From Cloacibacillus evryensis DSM 19522 (GTDB taxonomy: Bacteria; Synergistota; Synergistia; Synergistales; Synergistaceae): DNA of 64,000 bases. The stretch covers positions 723,317 to 787,316 of the forward strand of contig NZ_KK073872.1 of NCBI RefSeq assembly GCF_000585335.1. Direction: 5' to 3'. A model generated the notes under the pieces. It was not told the DNA's origin. It did not search any database and was given only the letters and a program-made list of their open reading frames with translations. Positions 50,668 to 59,788 of the stretch are shown one piece after another (the first letter of the stretch is position 1; each line of letters begins with the position of its first letter). The translations under genes were made by a program, and so were the position numbers.

Positions 50668-52098
50668 TTACGCGAGCGGTGAAAACATTTTGCCTGGGTT
50701 CATTATATTGTAAGGATCGAAAGCCCGCTTTATTCCCTGCATTACCTCAAGTTCTGCGGGTGATTTGTTCTCCATCAGCACCTTTTGCTTAACGTGGCCG
50801 ACGCCGTGTTCGCCGCTGCCGACTCCTCCGAGCGCGATCGCCTCGCGGATGAGAACGGCGAAGAAATCTTCGGCGTGCTGCGCCCAGCGTTCCGGCGGCA
50901 TCTCCGCCGGTTTGAGCGGTATCGGGTGGATGTTGCCGTCGCCGATGTGCGAGATGATCCCGATCTCGATCCTCCACTCGGCGCTTATCTCTCTTATCCT
51001 GCGTATCATCTTCGGCACAGCGGAGAGCGGCACCATGAGGTCTCCCGAGGCGCAGGCGTGCGGATCGCGTGCGCGCATTCCCTCGAGTCCGTTCTGGCGC
51101 ACGTTCCACATCGCCGCCGAGTCGGTGCGGCTTTCGGCGACGAAGACCTCAAGGGCGCCGCAGCCGAGGCATATTTTCCCGACCGTCTCATAGCCATCCT
51201 CGAGCTGCGCCTCCGTGTCGCCCTCGACCTGTATCAGCAGGTATCCCTCGCTGCGCTTCTGTTCGGGCAGCGTGCAGCCGAGGTATTCCGTCGTGTATTT
51301 AACGAGGTTTTTGTCCATGAATTCGCAGGAGATGATGCGTTTGCCGGAGCCGATCACCTTCGCTACGCTCTCGACTAACTCTTCGACCGTCGGGTAGCAG
51401 GCGAGCAGGTTGACGGTCCTGCCCGGTTTCGGTTCAAGGTTGACGATCAGCCTGGTCACGACCGCGAGGGTCCCCTCGCTGCCGGCCAGGAGGTTGAGCA
51501 GGCTGTAGCCCCAGGTGTCCTTGCGGAAGCGTCCGCCGAGGTTGATGATCTCGCCCGAGGGCAGCACGATCTCCGCGCCGAGGATGTGGCGCCGCGTGTT
51601 GCCGTAGCGGATGACCTTGCCGCCTCCGGCGTTCGTCGCGAAGTTGCCGCCGATGAAGCTCGTTTCGGTGCTCATCGGGTATCCCGCGTAGAGGAAGCCC
51701 TCTTCGGCGGCGGCGCGGCAGAGGTCGTTGGTGACGACTCCCGGTTCGACGACGGCGACGCGGTTTACCTTGTCGATCTCCAATATTCTGTTCATGCGTT
51801 CCAGCGAGAGGACGACGCCGCCCGCCAGCGGCACCGCGCCCCCGTTGAGGCCGCTGCCCGCGCCGCGCGGCGTTACCGGGATATGTTCGCGGCTCGCGAT
51901 CTTCATCACCGCCGATACCTGCGCGGTATCCGCCGGTTTGACGACCGCCTCCGGCATGTGTCCCCAGATGCGGCCCGCCTGGTCCCAGGCATAATTGTCA
52001 AGGACCTCGGCGTCGTTCATTATCACGCCGCCGGGGCCGGTGACGGAGAGCAGCTCTTTATATATCTCTTCCGTTATTTTCCCATATCGCTCCATCAA
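50668..52098 (-). CDS. FAD-binding 2-hydroxyacid oxidase (GlcD/LctD-type), second copy
   Basis: 476 residues with the same architecture as the gene at 302-1738: [65 protein letters not shown] and GEHGVGHVKQK. The two copies share long motifs but clearly differ, so they may serve different hydroxyacids. The start overlaps the etfA stop by 4 nt, giving a tight etfB-etfA-oxidase unit as in electron-confurcating lactate dehydrogenase. Substrate not determined by sequence. Confidence 0.88.
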   Translation of the reverse strand: MMERYGKITEEIYKELLSVTGPGGVIMNDAEVLDNYAWDQAGRIWGHMPEAVVKPADTAQVSAVMKIASREHIPVTPRGAGSGLNGGAVPLAGGVVLSLERMNRILEIDKVNRVAVVEPGVVTNDLCRAAAEEGFLYAGYPMSTETSFIGGNFATNAGGGKVIRYGNTRRHILGAEIVLPSGEIINLGGRFRKDTWGYSLLNLLAGSEGTLAVVTRLIVNLEPKPGRTVNLLACYPTVEELVESVAKVIGSGKRIISCEFMDKNLVKYTTEYLGCTLPEQKRSEGYLLIQVEGDTEAQLEDGYETVGKICLGCGALEVFVAESRTDSAAMWNVRQNGLEGMRARDPHACASGDLMVPLSAVPKMIRRIREISAEWRIEIGIISHIGDGNIHPIPLKPAEMPPERWAQHAEDFFAVLIREAIALGGVGSGEHGVGHVKQKVLMENKSPAELEVMQGIKRAFDPYNIMNPGKMFSPLA

Positions 52099-53099
52099 TG
52101 ACGTTCCTTATATTTTTTGACGGCTTCGACGAGAGCGTTCAGCACCTCCATCGCGTCTCCCTGTACGCTGAGGTCGGCGACGCGGAAAATCGGCGCCTCC
52201 GGGTCCTGGTTGACGGCGATGATCGTCTCCGCGCCGGACATCCCGGCGATGTGCTGGACGGCGCCGGATATTCCAAAGGCGAGGTAGAGGCGCGGCGTTA
52301 CGGATTTGCCCGACAGCCCCACCTGCGCCGAATACGGGGCCCAGCCGAGATCGACGGCCATGCGCGAAGCGCCGACCGAGCCGCCGAGAAGGCGGGCGAG
52401 CTCTTCAAGCCGGGCGAAGTTTTTCGCGTTTTTCATGCCCTTTCCGCCGGCAACGATTATCTCGGCCTCCTGCAGGGGAAGGCCGACCGCCTGTTCGGGG
52501 GTGAATTTTATGAACTTGATAAGCGATGAGAGAAGTTCCTCTCCTGGCGCGAACTCTATTACTTCGCCGGTACGCGACGCGTCCGACGCGAGCGGGCGTT
52601 TCGACTTGGGGCGCACTGTGCACATCTGCGGGTCGCGTCCCTTGGTCTTGATGTCAGCCATGACGTTGCCGCCGATCGCGGGCCGCGTCTGGATCAGCCG
52701 CTTGGTGGCGGGGTCGATCGCCATCTCCGTGCAGTCGGCGGTGAGGCCGCAGCCGAGCCGCGCGCTGAGCATCGGCATTACGGTGCGTCCCTGCGTCGTC
52801 GCCGAGGCGATGAGGATCGTCGGTTTGTATGTCTCGATCAGGTCGGCCAATGCCGCCACTTCGATATCGGCTTTGAAGTTTTCAAATTCGGGGGCGTCGG
52901 CGACGTATATCTTATCCGCGCCATAGCGGGCGAGCGAGGCGGCCTCTTCTTTGACGCCGCTGCCGATCACGACGCTGGCCAGCGGCGCGCCGAGCGCGTC
53001 TGCCAGTTCGCGTCCCCAGGCGAGCAGTTCGCGCGATACGGGGTGGATCTTTCCGCCGCGGACCTCGGCGAGAGTCCAGACCTCTGCGGTTTTCTTCAT
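52095..53099 (-). CDS. etfA: Electron transfer flavoprotein alpha subunit
   Basis: 334 residues. An N-terminal ETF domain (VWTLAEVRGGKIHPVSRELL), the mid-part RPAIGGNVMADI, then the FAD domain: EIIVAGGKGM, GASRMAVDLGWAPYSAQVGL, SGKSVTPRLYLAFGISGAVQ and VNQDPEAPIF. The C-terminus parallels the partial EtfA at the left edge of the window. Starts overlap by ATGA on both sides. Confidence 0.94.
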   Translation of the reverse strand: MKKTAEVWTLAEVRGGKIHPVSRELLAWGRELADALGAPLASVVIGSGVKEEAASLARYGADKIYVADAPEFENFKADIEVAALADLIETYKPTILIASATTQGRTVMPMLSARLGCGLTADCTEMAIDPATKRLIQTRPAIGGNVMADIKTKGRDPQMCTVRPKSKRPLASDASRTGEVIEFAPGEELLSSLIKFIKFTPEQAVGLPLQEAEIIVAGGKGMKNAKNFARLEELARLLGGSVGASRMAVDLGWAPYSAQVGLSGKSVTPRLYLAFGISGAVQHIAGMSGAETIIAVNQDPEAPIFRVADLSVQGDAMEVLNALVEAVKKYKERH

Positions 53100-53914
53100 T
53101 TCGTGTCGCCTCCCGTCTCTTCCAGACAGTTTTTCTCTTCCAGCAGAGTCATGATTTCATTTATCGCCGCGCCGAGATCTTCGGAGGCGATGACCTTGCG
53201 CCCCTGGCGTGTCACCTTGGGGTACGTCACGTTGACGACCTGGGTCGCGGAGCCGGTGAGTCCGGTCTCCGCCGCGTCCATCGAGAGGCCGTCTGCCGTC
53301 TCCAGCGGGACCTCGGCCTCTTTGGCGCGGAGCTTGCCGCCCAGAGTGCACAGCCGCGGGATGTTCATCTCTTTTACGGGGATCACCATCGCGGGGAGCG
53401 GCGATTCGACAGTTTCGTGCCCGCCCTCGACGGCGCGCACGACGCGTATCTTTTCGTCGGTGAGCTCTTCGACGGCGCTGACGTATGAGAGGACGCCGAT
53501 CCCCATCAGCTCGGCGCAGGCCGGCCCCACCTGTCCCGTTTCGCCGTCGGTGGCGCGCTCGCCCGCGAAGAGAAGGTCGAAGGGCCCCGCCTTGAGCAGC
53601 GCCCGTGAAAGGGTGCGCGCCGTAGCCAGCGTGTCGGCGCCGCCAAACTTCCTGTCGGAGAGCAGCAGCCCTCTGTCACACCCCATCGCGATGGCGTACT
53701 TGACGGCCTTCTGCGCCGCCTGCGGTCCCATCGTTACCGCCGTTATCTCAACGCCGGGACGGCTTTCTTTGATCCTCACCGCGGCTTCAACGGCGTGCAG
53801 GTCAAGAGGGTTAAGCTCGGCCTCGACGCCGTCGCGTATCATCGTGCCCGTATTCTCGTCTATTTTCACCGTGTCCACAGCGGGCACTTGTTTTACCAGT
53901 ACTGCAATTTGCAA
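53096..53914 (-). CDS. etfB: Electron transfer flavoprotein beta subunit
   Basis: 272 residues when started at TTG 53914, which follows GGAGGAAGG and yields the family N-terminus LQIAVLVKQVPAVDTVKID; the longer frame from 53983 has an unrelated extension. Typical EtfB segments: LNPLDLHAVEAAVRIKE, TAVTMGPQAAQKAVKYAIAM, GCDRGLLLSD, FAGERATDGETGQVGPACAE. It binds AMP or, in bifurcating types, FAD. Confidence 0.93.
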   Translation of the reverse strand: MQIAVLVKQVPAVDTVKIDENTGTMIRDGVEAELNPLDLHAVEAAVRIKESRPGVEITAVTMGPQAAQKAVKYAIAMGCDRGLLLSDRKFGGADTLATARTLSRALLKAGPFDLLFAGERATDGETGQVGPACAELMGIGVLSYVSAVEELTDEKIRVVRAVEGGHETVESPLPAMVIPVKEMNIPRLCTLGGKLRAKEAEVPLETADGLSMDAAETGLTGSATQVVNVTYPKVTRQGRKVIASEDLGAAINEIMTLLEEKNCLEETGGDTK

Positions 53915-53954
53915 AATACCTTCCTCCTTTGAGGAATTTAAATAATATTTTAAA

Positions 53955-53983
53955 AAGATATACTCTATGTGCTGATGCGTCAA
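53955..53983 (-). promoter_or_regulatory. Promoter of the etfBA-oxidase operon
   Basis: On the minus strand TTGACG (53983-53978), a 17-nt spacer and TATCTT (53960-53955), about 40 nt before the TTG start. Confidence 0.62.
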
Positions 53984-54073
53984 GGTTTTCGCGGATCTTT
54001 GCGGCGGCGTCCGCTCGTAAAAAATGAATCTTACGCCTCATTGCCATCGACAGGAGTAAAAATACCTACCGAA

Positions 54074-54119
54074 ACACCATATATAGTGTTATAATTTTCT
54101 AGCTGAGCATATATAGCGG
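54074..54119 (+). promoter_or_regulatory. Tandem NrdR boxes over the nrdR promoter
   Basis: ACACCATATATAGTGT (54074-54089) is a near-perfect NrdR box; a weaker second one (TGAGCATATATAGCGG, 54104-54119) lies 30 bp downstream, three helical turns. TATAAT at 54090-54095 lies between them. NrdR should repress its own operon here. Confidence 0.85.
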
Positions 54120-54134
54120 TTGGAGGAATAAATA

Positions 54135-54611
54135 ATGAGATGCCCCGTTTGCGGCGCCCCGGAGACCAGAGTGATAGAGACGCGCAGTTCCGATGAGGGA
54201 CGCGTCAACCGCAGACGGCGCGAATGCCCCGAATGCCAGAGCCGCTTCACGACGTACGAGCGGCTGGAGGAGAAGAGCTACCTGTGGGTAGTGAAAAAGG
54301 ACGGCAGGCGGGAGGCTTTCGACAGGGATAAACTCATCCGCGGTTTTCAGCATGCCTGCGAGAAGCTGCCGGTGGCGCTGGATGTGCTTGAGGCCGCCGC
54401 CGCCCGCATCGAGGAGCGGGTGCGCGCTTCGGGGCAGGGCGAGGTATCGACGACGAGGCTTGGAGAGATGGCGGCGGAAGAGCTGCGCGGGATAAACAAG
54501 GTCGCCTACGTGCGATTTGCTTCGGTTTACAGAGAGTTCACCGATGTATCGAGCTTCACGAACGAAATAGCGAGGCTTTTGGATGACAAGGAGGCACACC
54601 GCAATGGTTGA
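54135..54611 (+). CDS. nrdR: Transcriptional repressor NrdR
   Basis: 158 residues. Zinc ribbon with C3, C6, C31 and C34 (MRCPVCG...RECPECQ), RRRRECPECQSRFTTYER for DNA contact, then an ATP-cone domain (about 47-137, with VVKKDGRREAFDRDKLIRGF). It senses dATP/ATP and controls ribonucleotide reductase genes. GGAGG lies upstream. nrdD starts inside its last codons. Confidence 0.95.
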   Translation: MRCPVCGAPETRVIETRSSDEGRVNRRRRECPECQSRFTTYERLEEKSYLWVVKKDGRREAFDRDKLIRGFQHACEKLPVALDVLEAAAARIEERVRASGQGEVSTTRLGEMAAEELRGINKVAYVRFASVYREFTDVSSFTNEIARLLDDKEAHRNG

Positions 54612-56727
54612 GGAACTTATGAATAATTTCGGCAGACAGGGACATTTATTTGAAAATAAGGGAGAATCGACCGATCTTGCCCTTATGGTCGACGCGCTGG
54701 CTCAGGAGGAACGTTCCCCCTGGGACGCGAGCAGGATACGCGACGCGCTTATTATAGAGGCGGGAACGGACCCCGCCACCGCTGAGGGGATCGCCCTCGA
54801 GGTAGAGGACGACCTTTTGAAGTACGGACGCTCGAACGTCACCACCTCGATCATCCGCGAAATGGTCAACGTCAAGCTTTTCCAGCGCGGCCTCGAAGCC
54901 AAGCTCGCCGACCATTCACGCATCGGCCTTCCCGTGCACGATCTCGAGACGATGATGTTCAATAAGAACAAGGAAAACAGCAATACGAGCCATAATCCGG
55001 AATCGATCAACCTTTCGATCGCGGAGATGGTGCTAAAGGAGTACGCGCTGACGAAGGTCTTTTCAAAGGACGTCGCCGACGCGCACCTCAAGGGCGACAT
55101 CCACCTTCACGACCTCGGCATGGTGAACCGCCCCTACTGTTCGGGGCAGAGCGTCGCCTATACGGCGCGCTACGGCCTCAATATTCCTTCAATAACGAGC
55201 GTTTCCAACCCCGCCAAGCACGCCGACGTCCTCCTCGCGCACATGCTGAAGATGACCTCGGTGTTGCAGAACCATTTTGCGGGCGCCATCGGCTGGGACG
55301 CCGTGAATATGTACTTCGCCCCCTACACGGTCGGCTGGGATTACGACAAATACCTCCAGCTCGCGCAGCAGCTGATCTTCGAGTTCAACCAGCTTGCGGG
55401 CGGCCGGGGCGGCCAGGTGGCCTTTACCGACGTGAACCTCTACTACGAGATACCGAACCACTTCCGCGACGTGCCGGCGATCGGGCCGGGCGGCAAGTTT
55501 ACCGGCAAAACCTACTCCGAATACGACAAGGAATCGAAGATGTTCCTCCGGGCGCTCTTCGACGTCTACATGAGGGGCGACAGCCGCGGCCAGCCCTTCT
55601 TCTTCCCGAAACCGCTGCTGCACATCACCGATTACTTCTTTAAGGAAGAGGGCTGGGAGGAGTGTCTTGACCACGCCTGCCGCCTATCTTCGGAGAAGGG
55701 CAACACCTATTACGTGTTTGACCGCGGCGGAGTCGCGAAGCTCTCCGAGTGCTGCCGCCTCTCCTTCGAGCTGACGCCGGAGGACCTCAACGAGGCGAAG
55801 CATCCATGGAAGATGCGCTACTGCGCGCTGCAGAACATCACGCTGAACCTGCCGCGCGCCGCCTATAAGGCGAACGGGGACGACGGCATGCTCTTTGACA
55901 TCATCGACGAAGAGATGGAGCTCGCCGCGAAGGCGCACCTCCAGAAGCGCGCCTTTATAAAGAACATCCTTGACCTCGGAGTGAAGGGGCCGCTCGCGGC
56001 GCTCTGCGTTTCGCACGACGACGAGCCTTATCTGCGTATGCGCAAGGCGAGCCACCTCATCGGCATCCTCGGACTCAACGAGATGGTGCAGGCGATGACG
56101 GGGGCCCAGCTCCACGAGAGCGAGGAGGCGGAGACCCTCGGGCGCGCCGTCATCCAGTATATGGATCTCAAATGCCAGCAGCTATCCGAGCGGTACGGCC
56201 TCAAGATCGTGCTCGAGCAGACGCCGGCCGAGAGCACGGCGCTGCGTTTCGCGAAGCTCGACCTGCGCGCCTATCCCGAAATCGCGAAGAACTACATCAA
56301 GGGGAACTTTGAGAGCGGCGAGATCTACTACACGAACAGCACGCACCTCAATTACAAGCTCGTGCAGGACCCGATCGACAAGGTGACGCGCGAGGGAGAG
56401 CTCCATCCGATGATCAAGGCGGGCGCGATCACGCACGTCTGGATGGGCGAGCACAAGCCCGATCCGAAGGCGCTGGCCTCCTTCGTAATGAAAACATTCC
56501 GGCATACGGAGAACGCGCAGGTCGCCTTCAGCCCGGAGTTCACGATCTGCAACGAATGCAGCCATATGGAACGCGGCCTCTCGGACCACTGCGAGTTGTG
56601 CGGTTCGGAGGATGTCGACGGCATCACGCGCGTCACGGGATACTTCACGCGCACTTCGTCGTGGAACGCCGGAAAACGCGGCGAACTTAAAGACCGCGCG
56701 CGCCGTCCTGTCGAAATGCCCGCGTAA
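54604..56727 (+). CDS. nrdD: Anaerobic ribonucleoside-triphosphate reductase
   Basis: 707 residues from the ATG at 54604 (AAGGAGG 9 nt upstream, overlap of 8 nt with nrdR). Class III reductase: HNPESINLSIAEMVLKEYAL region, GDIHLHDLGMVNRPYC, GGRGGQVAFTDVNLYYEIPN, a C-terminal zinc site CNECSHMERGLSDHC-ELCG, and the glycyl radical loop RVTGYF with Gly679, followed by SSWNAGKRGELKDR. It makes deoxynucleotides without oxygen and is the target of NrdR. Confidence 0.95.
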   Translation: MVEELMNNFGRQGHLFENKGESTDLALMVDALAQEERSPWDASRIRDALIIEAGTDPATAEGIALEVEDDLLKYGRSNVTTSIIREMVNVKLFQRGLEAKLADHSRIGLPVHDLETMMFNKNKENSNTSHNPESINLSIAEMVLKEYALTKVFSKDVADAHLKGDIHLHDLGMVNRPYCSGQSVAYTARYGLNIPSITSVSNPAKHADVLLAHMLKMTSVLQNHFAGAIGWDAVNMYFAPYTVGWDYDKYLQLAQQLIFEFNQLAGGRGGQVAFTDVNLYYEIPNHFRDVPAIGPGGKFTGKTYSEYDKESKMFLRALFDVYMRGDSRGQPFFFPKPLLHITDYFFKEEGWEECLDHACRLSSEKGNTYYVFDRGGVAKLSECCRLSFELTPEDLNEAKHPWKMRYCALQNITLNLPRAAYKANGDDGMLFDIIDEEMELAAKAHLQKRAFIKNILDLGVKGPLAALCVSHDDEPYLRMRKASHLIGILGLNEMVQAMTGAQLHESEEAETLGRAVIQYMDLKCQQLSERYGLKIVLEQTPAESTALRFAKLDLRAYPEIAKNYIKGNFESGEIYYTNSTHLNYKLVQDPIDKVTREGELHPMIKAGAITHVWMGEHKPDPKALASFVMKTFRHTENAQVAFSPEFTICNECSHMERGLSDHCELCGSEDVDGITRVTGYFTRTSSWNAGKRGELKDRARRPVEMPA

Positions 56728-56730
56728 GAG

Positions 56731-57420
56731 ATGGAAAAGACAGCGGATACGAGGGCGGGGGGATATCTCCCCGCCTCTTTTTTAGACTGGGAGGGCCATG
56801 TCGCGGCGGTGATCTTCACCTGCGGCTGCAACTTCCGCTGCCCCTGGTGCCATAACGGAGAACTGGTGACGGCGCGCGCCGGCGAGCTGTCTATTGAAAA
56901 GATAATCTTCGACATAAAGCGGCGCGCGAAATTCCTTGACGGAGTCGTCATAAGCGGTGGAGAGCCGACGCTGTGGCCGGGGCTGCGCCCGCTCTTGGAG
57001 GAGCTCAAAGCGCTGGGGTTATCCGTCAAACTCGACACTAACGGGACGAACCCGGAGCTGCTGCGTGGCCTTATCCGGGATGGGCTGGTGGAACACGTCG
57101 CGATGGATGTCAAAGCGCCGCTTGACGCCGAGTCATACGCGAAGCTCACGGGAGTGCCGGTCGACATCGCGAAGATAACGGAATCTGTCGGGATAATAAA
57201 GGAGTCCGCCGCCTCATATGAGTTCCGCACGACCTTCGTGCCGGCGCTCCACGGTCCCGACGACATGCCGGCGATACGCGCCCAGCTCGGCGACGACCGG
57301 CATTGGGTGGTGCAGTGTTTTAAGCCGTCGGGATGCCTCGACGGGAAATTCCTTGAAAAAGAGGCTGCCGACCCCGAAAAATTAAAAAAAATATTGCCTG
57401 GAGTCAGAATTCGCGGCTGA
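56731..57420 (+). CDS. nrdG: Anaerobic ribonucleotide reductase activating enzyme (radical SAM)
   Basis: 229 residues, 3 nt after nrdD. Radical SAM motif CNFRCPWC (C33, C37, C40), GGEPTLWPGL for SAM binding, and LDTNGTNPELL. It generates the glycyl radical on NrdD with reduced ferredoxin or flavodoxin. This longer form (DUF-type pyruvate-formate-lyase-activating-like) is common in anaerobes. AGAGATG overlaps the end of nrdD as ribosome site. Confidence 0.92.
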   Translation: MEKTADTRAGGYLPASFLDWEGHVAAVIFTCGCNFRCPWCHNGELVTARAGELSIEKIIFDIKRRAKFLDGVVISGGEPTLWPGLRPLLEELKALGLSVKLDTNGTNPELLRGLIRDGLVEHVAMDVKAPLDAESYAKLTGVPVDIAKITESVGIIKESAASYEFRTTFVPALHGPDDMPAIRAQLGDDRHWVVQCFKPSGCLDGKFLEKEAADPEKLKKILPGVRIRG

Positions 57421-57439
57421 TATTTGATTAATTTTACGA

Positions 57440-57445
57440 TATAAT
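57440..57445 (+). promoter_or_regulatory. -10 box candidate of the liv operon
   Basis: TATAAT, 49 nt before livJ. The -35 region is not convincing, so the promoter may need an activator or lie elsewhere. Confidence 0.35.
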
Positions 57446-57493
57446 GCATTCAGTGTTCATTTCAACAAAGTCATAAAGAAGAGGTGTAGTGGA

Positions 57494-58633
57494 ATGAAGT
57501 TAACCAAGAGTGTGGCAGTGGCTTTTTCATTGGTGCTCGTCATGGCCGGAATGGCGATGGCGGCGGAGACGGTGAAGATAGGAGTATATCTTCCCATTAC
57601 GGGCGGAAACGCCATCGGCGGCCAGCTTGAACTTGACGGAGTCAAACTCGCTCACCAGCAGTACCCGACTGTGGACGGCAAAAAGATCGAACTTGTCGTC
57701 GTCGACAACAAGAGCGACAAGGTCGAATCGGCGAACGCCGTAAAGCGTCTGATCGAGAAGGATAAGGTGAGGGCGATAATCGGAACCTACGGCTCGTCGC
57801 TCGCGATGGCCGGCGGCGAAGTGGCGGAGAAGGCCGGAATCCCGATGGTCGGCACCTCCTGCACGAACCCGCTCGTAACGCAGGGCAAGAAGTACGTCTT
57901 CCGCGTCTGCTTCATCGACCCCTTCCAGGGCGCCGGCGCCGCGGACTACGCGCTTAAGGAGCTGAAGGCGAAGAGCGCCGCGATGCTCATCGAAGTCACC
58001 GAAGACTACAGCGTAGGCCTCGGCAACTTCTTCAAGCAGAACTTCACGAAGAACGGCGGCAAGATCGTCTCCGTGATGAACTACCAGAAGGGCGACCAGG
58101 ACTTCACGGCTCAGCTGACTGAGATCATCAGCAAGAAGCCCGACGTCCTCTACATCCCCGCCAACTTCGCGGAGGGCGCGATCATCATGCGCCAGGCGCG
58201 CGAGCTCGGCGCGAAGTTCAGCATCCTCGGCGGCGACGCGATGGACAACCCCGAGATGGTCAAGATCGGCGGAGATTCGGTCGAGGGCTTCAGCTACACG
58301 ACATTCGCCTATTCGCCCAACATGGCAGAGAAACTTATGAGCCCCATCCAGAAGCAGTTCACGGCGCAGTGGCGGAAGGCATTCCCCGGCAAAGACCCAG
58401 CGGCCCTCACCGGATGCGGCTATGACGCCTACCTGCTCATCTACAACGCGATCAAGAGCGCGAAGAGCACCGATCCCGCGAAGATCACCGCGGCCATCGC
58501 CTCAACTAAGGATATGCCCGGCGTAACGGGAACGACGACGATCAACAAGACGCATGACGCCGAGAAGTCTGTCGGCATCATCAAGATCGAAAAGGGCAAG
58601 CAGGTCTTCCACGCGATCGTCAACCCTAAATAG
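57494..58633 (+). CDS. livJ: Branched-chain amino acid ABC transporter, substrate-binding protein
   Basis: 379 residues. Signal peptide 1-23 (TKSVAVAFSLVLVMAGMAMA), then the type I periplasmic binding fold: KIGVYLPITGGNAIGGQLEL, VVVDNKSDKVESANAVKRLI, IIGTYGSSLAMAGGEVAEKA, GIPMVGTSCTNPLVT, YQKGDQDFTAQLTEI. It delivers leucine, isoleucine or valine to LivHMGF; related proteins bind other amino acids. AGAGG lies upstream of the ATG. Confidence 0.92.
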   Translation: MKLTKSVAVAFSLVLVMAGMAMAAETVKIGVYLPITGGNAIGGQLELDGVKLAHQQYPTVDGKKIELVVVDNKSDKVESANAVKRLIEKDKVRAIIGTYGSSLAMAGGEVAEKAGIPMVGTSCTNPLVTQGKKYVFRVCFIDPFQGAGAADYALKELKAKSAAMLIEVTEDYSVGLGNFFKQNFTKNGGKIVSVMNYQKGDQDFTAQLTEIISKKPDVLYIPANFAEGAIIMRQARELGAKFSILGGDAMDNPEMVKIGGDSVEGFSYTTFAYSPNMAEKLMSPIQKQFTAQWRKAFPGKDPAALTGCGYDAYLLIYNAIKSAKSTDPAKITAAIASTKDMPGVTGTTTINKTHDAEKSVGIIKIEKGKQVFHAIVNPK

Positions 58634-58737
58634 ACAGTTGATCAGCGGCGCAGGCGCGCGGCCCGCGTCGCGACTTGATTCGGACTGCCGCGTGGTAAAC
58701 ATTTCCGCACGCTTGGCAGCAAAAGATATTATGGCCG

Positions 58738-58761
58738 CGTCCGCCCTTTAAAGGGCGGACG
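58738..58761 (+). other. Perfect palindrome between livJ and livH
   Basis: CGTCCGCCCTTT (58738-58749) and AAAGGGCGGACG (58750-58761). It lacks a T-run. Such hairpins between the binding-protein gene and the permease genes often protect the 3' end of the abundant livJ transcript. The rest of 58634-58894 has no gene. Confidence 0.6.
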
Positions 58762-58894
58762 GCGGCCCTCGCGGTCCCGAATCAAGCCGCTTGGTGGTTT
58801 GCGCCTCTGCGCCGCCGCTCTGCTCCGGCTTTTCTGAAATCCAAAATAAAAAATGCCTTTCTGACAACGGGAGGATAAGTAAGAGGGGAAAAAC

Positions 58895-59788
58895 ATGACT
58901 TCTGACATGATGGTCCAGCATTTCTTCAACGCGCTTATGCTGGGCAGCCTTTACGGCCTTATCGCCATCGGCTATACGATGGTCTACGGCATCCTGCGGC
59001 TCATAAATTTCGCCCACGGCGACATCTTTATGATCAGCACCTATTTCGTCTTTCTTGCCATCACTGTGATGCATCTGCCGTGGATACCGGCGGTGCTGCT
59101 CTCGATCCTCGCCACCGCGGTCTTCGGCGTTATGATCGACCGCGTCGCCTACCAGCCGCTGCGCAACGCCCCGCGCATATCGGCCCTTATATCGGCGATC
59201 GGCGTCTCATTTTTCATTGAAAACCTCTGCCTCGTCATCTTCACGGGTGTCCCGAAGCCGATGCCGCGCTTCGAGCCGCTCGTCCGGGTCATGACGCTTG
59301 GCAACGTCCGCATTTTGCCGCTCGCCATATTCGTCCCGATAATCTCCTTCGTCCTGGTGGGCGCCCTGCTCTGGATGCTCTACCGCACAAAACCGGGGCT
59401 GGCGATGCGCGCGATCTCGCGCGACATAGAGACCACGCGTCTCATGGGCGTCAAGGTGGACCGCATCATCGCGCTGACCTTCGCCATCGGTTCGGCGCTC
59501 GCGGCCTGCGCCGGCATCATGTGGGCGCTGCGTTATCCTCAGATACATCCGTTCATGGGAATATTTCCCGGCCTCAAGGCATTTATCGCGGCGGTCCTCG
59601 GCGGCATCGGCTCCGTGCAGGGGGCGATGATCGGCGGCCTGCTGCTGGGATTCATGGAGATCATGCTCGTCGCCTTTTTCCCGGCGCTCTCCGGCTACCG
59701 CGACGCTTTCGCCTTCGTCCTGCTCATACTGATACTCTTCTACAAACCGACCGGCCTGATGGGTGAGAAGCTGGAGGATAAGATATGA
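58895..59788 (+). CDS. livH: Branched-chain amino acid ABC transporter, permease
   Basis: 297 residues, about eight membrane helices. N-terminal FFNALMLGSLYGLIAIGYTM and VYGILRLINFAHGDIFMIST are family hallmarks; the EAA-like loop is AMRAISRDIETTRLMGVKVD. It forms the inner-membrane channel with LivM. livM starts in its last codon (ATGA). Confidence 0.94.
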   Translation: MTSDMMVQHFFNALMLGSLYGLIAIGYTMVYGILRLINFAHGDIFMISTYFVFLAITVMHLPWIPAVLLSILATAVFGVMIDRVAYQPLRNAPRISALISAIGVSFFIENLCLVIFTGVPKPMPRFEPLVRVMTLGNVRILPLAIFVPIISFVLVGALLWMLYRTKPGLAMRAISRDIETTRLMGVKVDRIIALTFAIGSALAACAGIMWALRYPQIHPFMGIFPGLKAFIAAVLGGIGSVQGAMIGGLLLGFMEIMLVAFFPALSGYRDAFAFVLLILILFYKPTGLMGEKLEDKI

